Assembly: GCA_002286715.1 (NCBI GenBank)
Contig: NSJX01000001.1
Coordinates: 1,409,925 to 1,473,924, forward strand
Direction: 5' to 3'
Origin: Dentipellis sp. KUC8613
Taxonomy: Eukaryota; Basidiomycota; Agaricomycetes; Russulales; Hericiaceae
Length of the DNA stretch: 64,000 bases
Each line of letters starts with the position of its first letter. The first letter of the stretch is position 1. Shown here piece after piece: positions 10,763 to 20,983 of the stretch. The translations under genes and the position numbers were made by a program. Below the pieces are notes generated by a model. The model did no database searches and had not been told where the DNA came from. It saw only the letters and a program-made list of their open reading frames with translations.

Positions 10763-12794
10763 ATGCCTCCTCCAGCCAGTCGCAATGCGATCCTTCGTCT
10801 CATGAACGCATCTCAACATACGGCTTGTCCTTGTCATGGCTGTCGTAGTGCTGCTGGACATGTGAACCATGCTATCCAGCAGATGAGGAGGCTAGCAACC
10901 CCTGTGGAGACGGTGGAGAAGGAATATGCATTTGAGGTCGAGTCAGCTGAAGCTGTTGCATCGTCTTGTGTTGAGTTCCGCGTATACAGGTCGCTGCATC
11001 GAACCTTCGCTTCGGCGACGGTGTCACACGTGAGGTTGGTATGGATTTCAAGAACATGAAAGCGAGGAAGGTCAGTTTTCCAGCAGCAGCCACATGACTG
11101 ATGACGGTCCAACTTACGATGCAATAACACATTAGGTAGGAGTCTTCACGGACCCTAACGTCGCTCAGCTGCGTCCCATGAAGACAGTGAGTTCAGCCAA
11201 GAAACCACGCGACTTAGACTCATTCACATGCTGTTTAGGCTCTGGAGTCATTGCAGTCCCAGACAGATCTTCCCTTCGAGGTGTACGACAAGGTGGTGAC
11301 AGAGCCTACCGAAGACAGTTGGCGGGATGCGATTGCATGGGCCAGGCAGCACGACTTCAGCCATTTCCTCGCGTGCGTAACCTATACTTTTTCTGCTGCT
11401 CACCTAGCTCATACTTTGTTTCTAGTGTAGGAGGAGGGAGTGTCATTGACACTGCCAAAGCAGCCAATTTGTACGTTTCGACAACCATCGGTATCCCATG
11501 CTCCGTCGTTAACGATGCAACTCAGATTTACTGTATACAAGGACGCGGACCTATTTGACTTCATCAATGCACCAGTCGGAAAGGGCCTCCCTATCACTCA
11601 AAGTCTTCGGCCTTTGATCGCAGGTATGTGCACGCCTTCTCTCTGTCCAGTTGCATCGCTAACTATCGACACCATATCTAGTCCCAACTACGGCGGGCAC
11701 CGGCTCTGAGACCACTGGCACCGCAATCCTGGATATCACTTCCATGTCCTTCAAGACCGGAATCGCTAACCGTGCGATGAAACCGGTCCTCGGTATCGTG
11801 GATACGTATAACACAGAAAGTTGCCCAACGGCCGTGCACATTAGTGCCGGACTGGACGTCCTTTTCCACAGCCTGGAAAGCTACACTGCAATTCCGTTAG
11901 TCGCTTGATATGTATCATTCTCTCTCGATCTCTGCTCACAGCTTTCAATTAGGTACACTGAACGCACCCCCCGTCCGGCGAACCCCATTCTTAGGCCAGC
12001 CTACCAAGGCAGCAACCCTGTGGCCGACATATTCTCCTTCTGGGCTTTGGAACAGACTGTAAAGTATCTGCCTCGAGTTGCCAAGGACAGGGAAGATACG
12101 GAAGCCCGTAGGCAGCTGCTGTGAGTACACTGCACATACCTCATCGTATATCTATAACGCGTACTTGCGCTCAGGTTGGCTGCGTCGTTCGCCGGCATCG
12201 GTTTCGGAAATGCTGGCGTTCACCTCTGTCATGGAATGAGCTATCCTGTCCGTGTCCATCACGTCGAGCTCCGGAGCGTGTCTGCTGACTTAGTTGAGTT
12301 GTAGATATCTGGCCTGAACAAGAAAGGACCGCAGTACAAACAGGCTGGGTATCAGGTAGACCACCCCATCATTCCGCACGGCATCAGGTGAGTTTGGTCG
12401 TATGATCGACATCTGCGTACTAATGTCAGGGACTAGTGTCGCATTGACGGGGCCCGCTGTTTTCCAATTCACGGCACCATCGTCTCCTGACCGCCATCGG
12501 CAAGCGCTTGCGGTGTTCAAGAGGACTACGCCTTCCGACCCTACCATTTCATCCATCCCGGATAACGCCATTGGTGCCCACCTTTATGAAGCCATCGCAA
12601 GTTTCCTCGACGGCTTGGGAGTCCCTCGCGGCTTGAAGGCTATTGGCTATACCAAAGATGACATTCCACGACTTGTCGAGGGCACTATTCCTCAGAGGCG
12701 GGTCCTTGATCTTGCGCCTGGTGTCGGTGATATCGTCGGGGAGGATGGGAGAGAGCACTTGACGAAGATGTTGGAGGGTTCGTTTGAGTATTAA
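10763..12794 (+). CDS. Hydroxyacid-oxoacid transhydrogenase, mitochondrial (ADHFE1-like)
   Basis: An iron-containing alcohol dehydrogenase family enzyme that couples oxidation of 4-hydroxybutyrate to reduction of 2-oxoglutarate. Eleven exons: 10763-10936, 10990-11070, 11136-11186, 11239-11372, 11426-11470, 11526-11623, 11682-11895, 11953-12120, 12175-12247, 12305-12387 and 12437-12794, giving 492 aa. The N-terminus ends in QQMRRLATP, a likely mitochondrial processing region. Family motifs are clear: [16 protein letters not shown] (nucleotide-binding GGGS), [25 protein letters not shown], and the metal-ligand segments [24 protein letters not shown] and [18 protein letters not shown]. The length fits the animal and fungal family. 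It is followed 272 bp later by HIS6 in the same orientation, with no evident functional link. Confidence 0.93.
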
Positions 12795-13066
12795 GAGCAG
12801 GGCGTTCATCTGCTCAGGGCATTCGGTGATTCAATTCGGTTTCGCTATCTCATGCATCTATGTAATATTAGGATAGTTGTCTCGCTCAAACTGACAATGC
12901 TGCAATGAAGGATTTCTACATTCTACTATGACTCGAGGATCAAGCCATTGATAGACGACACCGACTCGACGTCCCGATTCTTCGACATAGTTGTCGGGAC
13001 CATCGGGGAAATCCCCGTATTTGGTAGCCCCGGACGTCATTGATCTCAAGTCGCGTCGAACTCGAC

Positions 13067-14332
13067 ATGCCGTCCTCTTCGCGTCGAAGCCTTTTTCGAC
13101 CATGCATAGACCTTCATGATGGTCAGGTCAAGCAAATTGTTGGCGGAACACTTTCAGATGGTGACCCTGAAAACCTGAAGACCAATTTTGTCGCAAGGTA
13201 TGCCTCTCTGCATGAATCGGGTGAGGCTACAGCAAACCTGAGCCCTGTCATCTAGCGAATCTCCTGCAGCCTTTGCAGAGCTGTACCGAAAAAATGGTCT
13301 TGTGGGAGGGCACGTAATTAAGCTTGGTCCCAGGAATGATGCTGCTGCTCGAGAGGCGCTACGAACTTGGCCAGGTTTGACTGCCTGAACGGTGACTGTT
13401 TTTGTGCGCAACTAACATAGGTCATCGACCCCAGATGGGCTACAGATTGGCGGAGGAATCAACGAAAGCAATGCGTTGGAATGGCTCCAGGCAGGCGCCA
13501 GCAAGGTAGCGCTGAATACTCCCTTTCGTCGTCGAACTAGCCGCAGCTCACTTGTTCAGGTTATCGTGACTTCATACCTATTCCCTAATGCCAAGTTCTC
13601 CCTGGAGCGATTACAAGCCATCTCGGCCCTTGTCGGAAAGGACAAGTTAGTCGTTGATGTAAGGTCAGACCGCATGCTTAGTTTCTGTATAGCCCGACGC
13701 TAAATGGACATGTAGTTGTCGACGGCGGGGCGATAGATGGTATGTTGCGATGAACAAATGGCAGGATATTACGGACATGGAAGTTTGCAAAGGTAAAGAC
13801 AGTGCATCTGCACGAGGACATTGATGGATCGTTGTCGTCAGAATCCCTGGATCTCCTTTCAAACTATTGCAGGTGAGGTCCATCCCTGTTTCCTTCACCG
13901 TCTCATTTGACACCGAAAATCTATCAGTGAATTTCTCATCCACGCTGCCGACGTGGAGGGTCTTTGCCAGGGCATAGACGAAGCACTCGTGGCTAGTACG
14001 TCATTGCAGAGCATCCCATTTTGATGACGCTAACAGCTGTACAGAACTTGGAGAATGGGTGCACGTACCGACAACATATGCCGGCGGAGCTAAGGGTTTG
14101 TCGAGGTCGTACGCGGACGATCATGTCTCTGACAAGTCTCTTCCTAGATGTGTCCGATTTAGACCTCGTTGAGCAATTGTCGGCAGGAAAAGTCGACTTG
14201 ACATACGGAAGGTGGGTGGCCTCATCCGACAAGGTCCATCTTCTGACGAAGTTTAGTGCGCTTGACATCTTCGGAGGAGCTCTCGTGAAGTTCGAGGACT
14301 TGGTCAGTAGAAATCATCGCGCAATTTCATAA
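13067..14332 (+). CDS. HIS6: ProFAR isomerase, histidine biosynthesis (HIS6)
   Basis: The enzyme is 1-(5-phosphoribosyl)-5-[(5-phosphoribosylamino)methylideneamino]imidazole-4-carboxamide isomerase, the fourth step of histidine synthesis. Ten exons: 13067-13197, 13256-13374, 13435-13505, 13560-13663, 13716-13792, 13842-13872, 13928-13995, 14045-14095, 14148-14211 and 14257-14332, giving 263 aa, close to the yeast length. Hallmarks of the (beta/alpha)8 barrel: [20 protein letters not shown] with the N-terminal catalytic Asp, [72 protein letters not shown] and [21 protein letters not shown]. The acceptor of intron 2 is the CCAG at 13434 rather than the nearer TAG, because only that choice gives [11 protein letters not shown]. 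All introns are about 45-60 nt. Confidence 0.94.
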
Positions 14333-14695
14333 TTCAGAGAGTAGGAGCGAGCTTATTGCATGTCAAAGAAACACCTGTATTTGACACATCGACGCAGTAG
14401 TCCGTACAAACAAATATTTTCCCCTGCTGATCATGGAGAAAGTACTACGCAGTGACTGCAGATCGTGTGGTGGGCCACTGCCAAATGTGGACCGTGGGAA
14501 CGGTGGCTGATGAACTAGCTAGTCACTTTCCCACACGTTTGTCCATACCACAAAGATATCGCGGCGGACACCGACAACGACATCCTCCTCAAGGTGAGTT
14601 AACCGCTGTCCCTATGCTACCCTGCTGCCTGGGCGTCTGTAGCTGTGAACATATCGCTGAACCGCCTATCTCTGTTCAGACCCTCTATTTTCAAG
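14333..14695 (+). promoter_or_regulatory. Promoter and 5' leader of RPL35 with a probable 5' UTR intron
   Basis: GTGAGT at 14594 and a pyrimidine-rich acceptor ending TGTTCAG at 14679 define a likely 86-nt intron just ahead of the L35 start codon. A leader intron is common in fungal ribosomal protein genes. Upstream of it I see no clear TATA box; the stretch around 14530-14593 is probably the untranslated first exon. Confidence 0.5.
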
Positions 14696-15227
14696 ATGCC
14701 GGGCAAAGTTAAGGCGTACGAGTTGCAGTCGAAGTAAGTAGTGTCTTGACTGGCGTCTTGGGTAATGTGCTTATTGCCTACAGGTCCAAGAATGACCTCT
14801 CGAAGCAGTTGGTCGAGCTCAAGAACGAGCTTCTGACTCTGCGAGTGCAGAAGATCGCCGGCGGCTCTGCGTCGAAACTGACCAAAATGTATGTCACTTC
14901 TTCCCTTAGCCGTTTCATTTTGTAACCTTCTATTCCTTGCAGCAACACCGTCCGCAAGTCGATTGCCCGGGTGTTGACTGTTATCAACCAAAAGCAGAGG
15001 CAGAACCTGCGCGAGTACTACAAGAACAAGAAGTACCTCCCTCTCGATCTCCGTCCGAAGAGGACCCGTGCCATTCGGAGACGTCTGACGCCGGTATGCC
15101 TGCTATATCATCTGCGCATCTCCTTGTCGACTCATTATCCCCTTAGCATGAGAAGTCGCTTAAGACCCTCAAGCAGCACAAGAAGGAGATCCACTTCCCC
15201 ACGAGGAAGTACGCCGTTAAGGCGTGA
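14696..15227 (+). CDS. RPL35: 60S ribosomal protein L35 (uL29)
   Basis: Four exons: 14696-14733, 14784-14888, 14943-15093 and 15147-15227, giving 124 aa, the usual length. The protein starts [20 protein letters not shown]. It contains the uL29 signature ([16 protein letters not shown] then [19 protein letters not shown]) and the eukaryotic extension [18 protein letters not shown], ending [10 protein letters not shown]. uL29 sits at the nascent-chain exit of the large subunit. The C-terminal exon is basic, as in other eukaryotes. Confidence 0.97.
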
Positions 15228-15932
15228 GGTGCCGGCGATGGGTTCATTGTTATATCATCCTCCATTTCTTTTTGTATGTCCTCCTCATGAACCACGCACC
15301 ATGCCAGCCACTATGCCCTAAATCTATCTTATGGTTTATCAGCGGCATAAATCTGACGTCCGTAACATCGCGCGTAAATTTGCGACATTCGTCCGAACAT
15401 CTGTTTCACTAGAACCTCCATGCAAGATAGGTGGGGTAAATGCATTCTGCATCAATTCTTCAAAGTCATACAAGGCATATGGCTTACTGCGGCGCAGCTT
15501 TAACTTCTCCTAAAATTTGACGATGCGACTTTGGCGGTCCTCACTGCTAGTCCCGATGTTGACGCGGATCGGGTGGTAAGATGAGCCTTGCAGCAGGTGG
15601 TGCTGGATCCACCTTCGACCGTCGGTGAGATGGAATGCCGCGCACTCGTAAGGCTTCGGCTTGTCGCATGTCATGGCGTAGGATAGGAGTGACGCCCGAT
15701 TCTGACGTTGGATGCGTAACGTCTCAATATTGCAGACGCCTTGAATTAACTTCCGCAGGTGATCGCTTGTGACTTGCAGCGCCAACTGACCTCCAACACG
15801 AGGCGTTGGCGCGATTAAGATCCAATATCCTTAATCCTCACCGCGCTTGCTGCGCATGACTTACTCACCGATGACCATTCAGACGAGAACTGCTACGCTG
15901 CTGTCTCATCATCCGGGGTCGTTGCGGAGGGG
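15228..15932. other. Intergenic, no supported gene
   Basis: About 0.7 kb between L35 and the methyltransferase promoter. The short open frames (for example 15510-15785 on the minus strand) match nothing I know. No repeat or RNA gene is seen. Confidence 0.4.
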
Positions 15933-15939
15933 TATAAAT
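15933..15939 (+). promoter_or_regulatory. TATA box of the O-methyltransferase gene
   Basis: TATAAAT in GGGGTATAAATACC lies about 100 bp upstream of the ATG at 16033. This placement also argues against the longer open frame that runs in from 15847, because that frame would start upstream of the TATA box. Confidence 0.65.
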
Positions 15940-16032
15940 ACCAGACCTAGGTCTATTGGGCTCAGACTCATTCGTTCGTCCTCCACAAACCTTCGTACCA
16001 TTGAACCCTTCTATTCCAGTTCCACTTCCAAC

Positions 16033-16910
16033 ATGGCCTCTAACGTCCCCGATTATGTTGCTCTTGAACTGCCGACGACAAAGAACGATTGGATCCGTTC
16101 AGATTTGTATCACAACTCGTTCCTAATCTCTCCCGACGGAACCTTGGAGAAGGCAATCCAGAACAGCAATGATAACGGGCTCCCTGAAATAGCCGTTAGC
16201 GCCGCCCAGGGCAAGTTGCTGAACTTGCTCGCCAAGTCTATTCAAGCAAAGAGGATCCTTGAAGTCGGAACTTTAGGCGGGTAAGCCGCTTGCATTTCGT
16301 TTTATGGCCTGTTTTTGGAACGAGAGCTGTTTCTGACATGCACCTATCGCAGATACTCTACCATCTGGCTGGCTCGTGCGCTGCCGGAGGGTGGTCAGTT
16401 GCTAACATGTGAGCTTGAGGAGAAGCATGCCAGGGTGGGAATTTCTCCGTGCAAGGCCCCGAATATGCGCTAACAACGGATATAGGTCGCCCAGCAGAAC
16501 GTTACGGCCGCTGGTGTCGCCGACAAGGTCACGATTGCCGTTGGCCCCGCGGCGGATACTCTGGTCAAGCAACACCCTGATGTTCCATACGACCTCGTGT
16601 TCATCGATGCCGACAAGCCGAACAACCTGACATATTTCATCGAGGCAAAGCGCTTGGTGAGGCCAGGCGGCGTCATTGTATGTGATTCATTTCCAAGTAC
16701 AGGAACCCCTTCTGATTGCTCCATATACAGATCGTCGACAACGTCGTCCGCAATGGTAAGGTTAGCGACCCTTCACACACCAGCCCCCCGAGTGAAGGTG
16801 TTCGTGCGTTGTTGGCGCATCTCAAGGACGACAAGGATGTGGAGTGTACCACCATTGCCACCGTTGGCGAGAAGGGCTACGATGGCTTTTTGTATTCCAT
16901 CCGCAAGTAG
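16033..16910 (+). CDS. Class I SAM-dependent O-methyltransferase (Methyltransf_3 family)
   Basis: Four exons, 16033-16280, 16353-16434, 16486-16677 and 16731-16910, give 233 aa, the normal length for caffeoyl-CoA/catechol O-methyltransferase-like proteins. SAM-binding motif I is ILEVGTLGGYSTIWLA, split by intron 1. The motif around the metal-binding Asp is DLVFIDADKPNNLTYFIEA, and the post-motif RLVRPGGVIIVDNVVRNG is complete. The expected reaction is Mg2+-dependent methylation of a small phenolic or catechol; the substrate cannot be read from the sequence. The start is placed downstream of the TATA box. A possible intron lies in the 3' UTR at 16955-17010. The neighbouring SDR is in the same orientation, but no biosynthetic core enzyme is nearby. 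Confidence 0.9.
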
Positions 16911-16954
16911 GTTATCGAGTCTGTCATATACAACGATAGTTTAGTTGTTAACAA

Positions 16955-17010
16955 GTAAGTTTATCGTTGCGGCGAGTCAGAAACGTGAACATCGCTGACT
17001 TGTTGTTCAG
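16955..17010 (+). other. Possible 3' UTR intron of the O-methyltransferase transcript
   Basis: GTAAGT at 16955, a branch-like CGCTGACT and an acceptor TTGTTCAG ending at 17010 make a 56-nt element with all the features of introns in this genome, 45 bp after the stop codon. No reading frame is served by it. It could instead belong to an unannotated transcript. Confidence 0.4.
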
Positions 17011-17383
17011 GTGGAGATGCGTCTGTGCGATTATGTAGTTGAGTATGTGCTTCGAAGACAATCTATCATTAGCATGCCCACCCTCCTAGATCAGCCGGGG
17101 TGTGTTCTTTGAGCGCGAGCGCCGTCAATGACGGCTTCCATGCGTCCGCCCTTGACTGGTTCCGATATGGTATTGGAAAGCCTGTCCCCCTTCACACGTA
17201 TGATCCTGCCAGGAACTGGCCTCCTTAAGCCCTCCAAAAGAGCCGTTATCGGACCACGTCCAACATGTTCGTGTACAACACTGTGGAATTGATTCATAAG
17301 TGATCCTGTATTGCGTGATTTGCAAAATCAATCTCTTCCCCAGATCGTCCTGATTGCTAACCAGGACCAATATTGACCTTGCA

Positions 17384-18416
17384 ATGGCTTCTTCTCGTGT
17401 GTGGTTAATCACTGGTGCCAACTCCGGCCTGGGTCTTGCCTTGGCAGAATATGCACTGTCGCAGGGCGATCGCGTGAGTACAACAAAATGTCCTATGTTT
17501 CTGCATCTTCATAATCCATCGGTCGCATCGCAGGTTATCGCTGCTGTGAGAAATCTCTCCAAGCTTCCCGCTTCCGTCATGGCTGCGGAACCTTTCCAGC
17601 TTGACTTGAGCTGGTCACAGGAGGAGATCAAAGCGGCTGGACTGAAGGCCCTGAGTATCCATGGCCACATCGATGTACTGGTAAACATGGCCGGTTACGG
17701 CCTGGAAAGTCCGGTTGAGGAGATTGAGTGCGTGTTTCAGTGGCGGCCGCGGATTTGGTGATTAACCTTGCGACAGGGGGAAAAGTTTAGAGGAGCAATT
17801 TCACGTCAACGTGTTTGCTCCTACCTACCTTACACAGTCCCTGCTTCCTTCCTTCCGCGCCAGAAATTCCGGAACCATCCTAAACATCTCCTCCATCGCC
17901 TCACTCATCCCATTTCCCGGTATTGCTGCCTATTGCGCCACCAAGGCTGCGCTTGACTCCCTAACCGGAGTCTTGGCGCAAGAGGTTGCTGCATGGAATA
18001 TCCGCGTCCTTATTGTCCAGCCAGGATTCTTCCAAACGAACTGGTTCGATACAGCTGCCACAATGGCGGAGGCTGCTCGGAAGGATAGTACCGACGACGC
18101 GGAAGGCAGCGCCTACAGCAACCTATACGGGCAGTCTGGCAGGCTCCCGTACTTCTTTCTCAAGAACAAATGGATCGGTGATGTTCGAGTAGCCGCGCAG
18201 AGGATGTACGAGGCTGGCACGGGAACAGGCATGGCTGAAGGCTGGGACCCAAAGTGGACCCGGGTGCTCCTAGGAGTAGATTGTGGTGAGAACCTCCAGG
18301 GCTTTGCTCGTGAATTACAAGACAATATCGTGGCCACGGAGTCCATGTGGAGGTCCACACAGATTACTTCGGAACAGATGAAGGAGCTGAGGGAGGCTGC
18401 GGGATTTGACGATTAG
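17384..18416 (+). CDS. Short-chain dehydrogenase/reductase (classical SDR)
   Basis: Three exons, 17384-17473, 17534-17727 and 17777-18416, give 307 aa. The start MASSRVWLITGANSGLGLAL puts the TGxxxGxG cofactor motif at residues 10-17. Other family signatures follow: DVLVNMAGYG (NAG-like), the active-site pair ILNISSIAS with catalytic Ser, and YCATKAAL (YxxxK). PGFFQTNW follows the catalytic helix. This is an NAD(P)-dependent oxidoreductase of the kind often annotated as an oxidoreductase acting on sterol- or ketone-like substrates; the substrate is unknown. The 473 bp before it hold no gene beyond the putative 3' UTR intron. Confidence 0.9.
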
Positions 18417-18696
18417 AGAAAATTACTCTCATTTATGTACCTACCAATGCTCAAGCAATTTCCGGTCTCCTGCAGATAGGGATGTTGTTCTTATCCATGG
18501 TCAACTCGGACAAGCTGTGGGATTGTGACAACTGTTCCAGTGATAAAGCAGATTGAGGGCCTGTAGTTGCCTCTGACGAGAAATATGACTATAGTTGAGA
18601 CCTATAGGATATAGTAGCACGAGGAATGAGTCTCGTGTCAGTAGATGCTCTGACTCGTATCAAAGCTGCGCCAGTGATAAAGGATGCGAGGTCTAG

Positions 18697-18706
18697 AAAA
18701 AAAAAA
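18697..18706 (-). terminator. RNA polymerase III terminator
   Basis: A run of ten A on the + strand, which is a T10 run on the transcribed minus strand, lies four bases past the tRNA-Arg 3' end. Confidence 0.75.
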
Positions 18707-18710
18707 GAAT

Positions 18711-18796
18711 ACCCCCGGCGAGACTCGAACTCGCAACCTCCAGATTTTTATCACGTGATTAGAAGTCTGACGTCATAACCATTAGACAACGAGGGC
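18711..18796 (-). tRNA. tRNA-Arg (anticodon UCU) with a 14-nt intron
   Basis: On the minus strand the gene folds as a full cloverleaf. The acceptor stem is GCCCTCG with CGGGGGT (two G-U pairs). The D arm is GTC..GAC around TAATGGTTAT. The anticodon stem is TCAGA/TCTGG with loop CTTCTAA, anticodon TCT at 18761-18763. The T arm is GCGAG-TTCGAGT-CTCGC. A 14-nt insertion directly after position 37 is the canonical tRNA intron, leaving a 72-nt mature body. The anticodon reads AGA codons. No mismatch suggests a pseudogene. Confidence 0.93.
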
Positions 18797-18979
18797 TTAA
18801 ATCTGAAAGCCACTTTAACCCTATCATGTTACGGCAAGACTGCCCATGAAAACGATGCTAGATCCTGCTAGCCTCAGATGTCCGGTTGCTTAAATTCACG
18901 ACATAAATATCTACAGCATTACAGTGACAGTGACGTGTGATTAATAAGGCCAGTGATATCTTCATCTCTTCTCTAGCAT

Positions 18980-20709
18980 TCAGTCTGCTTTCGACCGTTG
19001 GGATGCCTCTGGAATAGCTCCTTCGTCAGGACGCCTGCCGGATACCTTTACAAAATCTTCCATCCCATGATCGGCATACGACAGCTGAAACGAAGCATTA
19101 GGATCAGGATCAGATAGGACCGGTTGAGAGGATACACACCCATTGTGCAAAGTCTCTGACAAAACTAGGCACTATCTTGAGGAAAGGTACGAAATTGGTG
19201 TAGAAAGGCAAGTAGATCGTCTGTGAATGCTGCTCATCTAACGCCGCAATGACTTTCTTTGCGACATCGACAGGAGCTACAGAGGGCACAAAGAACTTGT
19301 AAAGCCAGCTGCTCGGCAAGCGGACCGTAGAGAAAAGAGGAGTCAATACGTGGCCCGGCAACAGTAGGGTTGTCCGGACTCCAGGTGCATCGTAACTGGA
19401 TAATGTCAGCCAACTCGACGGACGTTAATTGGATATTGCGGCGTACCATTTGTCCAGCTCGTACCGAAGCGACTCGTGCAAGGAAACAAGAGCAGCCTTG
19501 GATGCGGTGTAGTCCGCTGTAGTGAAGGTAGTAAGTAACGAGGCAAAGACAGCACTGCAAGGTGCATACTCATTCGGGCGATCCCAATCAAGCCAGATAC
19601 GGAACCAACAGTAATCTACGAGCCAGTGTGAGCCTGATATAATCCAGCAGGATAGCACTGACGTGACTTACGATGTGACCTGCTTTACTGGCTATCATGT
19701 TGGGCAAGAAAGCTTTCAAAGTCCAAAAATGTGCGAGTGTGTTGACGCCGAAAGTTCTGAAAGCAAGAAGTCGCGATCAGCATGGGTGCTCGATAGATGC
19801 ATTTCGACTTACTGCAGCAGATCTTCTTCGGACAGATCCAGGATACGCTTTCCTTGCACAACACCCGCATTATTGATCAAGACTGTGGGATGTCCAATCT
19901 GATGGATGCGGCGTCAATTCCGAACACCGGCAGATAAGTGAACGAATGAAAAACCTCTTCTATAACCTTCTTGGATACAGCCTCGACCTCTTCCCATTTA
20001 GAGACGTCGCATTGGTAGTAGGTGATATTATCTGTGAAGAGTATTGTCAGCGGCGTCTAGAAACCACGGTAAACTTGCGCAGCAAGCGAGTGGACGAACT
20101 GCTCTTCGTGCAGTGCGTCGGCGTAGTAGCGAGGTCATTAACTTCGACTTACAATTCTCGGTCACAATGGGTTTGACATCCAATACGACCACGGTCACAT
20201 TGCGGACTGCTAAGGTGTTGGCAATAAGTTCACCAATCCCAGAAGCCCCTTGGATGCAAAGATTCAGAGTATGTCAAGCGACATGATGTTGTTTGCAAAC
20301 CTCCTGTAATGAGGACGACCTGCTCGCCCCAGTCCAGGGGCGGAGGGCCGAATAGCAGGCTACCTTGATTACGGTATAACCTCGAGTACCATTTTATAAA
20401 CCCTGTTAGAGACAGGCGTGAGCCGGGAGTATACGTATTACAAGAGCACACGTACAGAAGCAGCATATGACAATCCAATATACTATGGCCGCCACCACTT
20501 GGAGATCGTGCAGTTTGGCGCCCTGAAATATGAAGAACACTGGAACAAAGAAAACAAAGAAGGGGCCTGGTGTGCCAGTCACGATGTGAAGACATTGCAC
20601 ATATGCTGTAGGACTCACCAAACAGGGTATGAGCCAGTACTTTGACCACTAGATCTATGTCAAAGCTGTCGAAGACGTGTGACGAGTCGACGGGGCCCTC
20701 GTTCTCCAT
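18980..20709 (-). CDS. Retinol-dehydrogenase-like SDR (SDR16C type)
   Basis: Eleven exons read downward: 20619-20709, 20456-20539, 20301-20402, 20153-20248, 19955-20031, 19813-19898, 19672-19756, 19570-19615, 19447-19516, 19140-19395 and 18980-19084, giving 365 aa. Two hydrophobic stretches lie before the catalytic domain (LVVKVLAHTLFVFFIF and VVAAIVYWIVICCFWFI), as in ER or lipid-droplet members of SDR16C. The cofactor motif is VVLITGGASGIGELIA. Further motifs are YYQCDVS, VLINNAGVV, the Ser of VGSVSGLIG and YTASKAAL. The substrate is likely a hydrophobic alcohol or ketone, inferred only from the family and the N-terminal anchor. Intron 4 is 121 nt, twice the others. It is divergent from the spermidine-synthase-fold gene across 274 bp. 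Confidence 0.88.
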
Positions 20710-20983
20710 GGCTGTTATGCGAGTAAATGGAAAAATAAGAGAGGGGTCTGTCGAGAACCAAGCACTAAGGAGTCCAAAGGTCCAGCCGTTTGGATAAAGA
20801 GCGTATAAGGAGAGAGAGAAGGACAGTAAGCGAGGATGATGATCGAGAGAGGCCGAATGGACATGTGACCAGCGGGGCTGTATGGAGGATTGTCGGCATC
20901 TACATGTGCCTGGGCTCTATTCGTAGCAAGCAACATGGCCTTCCCGTCCTTCTCTTCATGCCACGTACTTAAACCTTGAACAG

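Noticed and set aside
16033..18416. Secondary-metabolite cluster (O-methyltransferase plus SDR)
   Set aside because: No polyketide synthase, NRPS, terpene cyclase or P450 nearby; neighbours are L35, a tRNA and unrelated genes.
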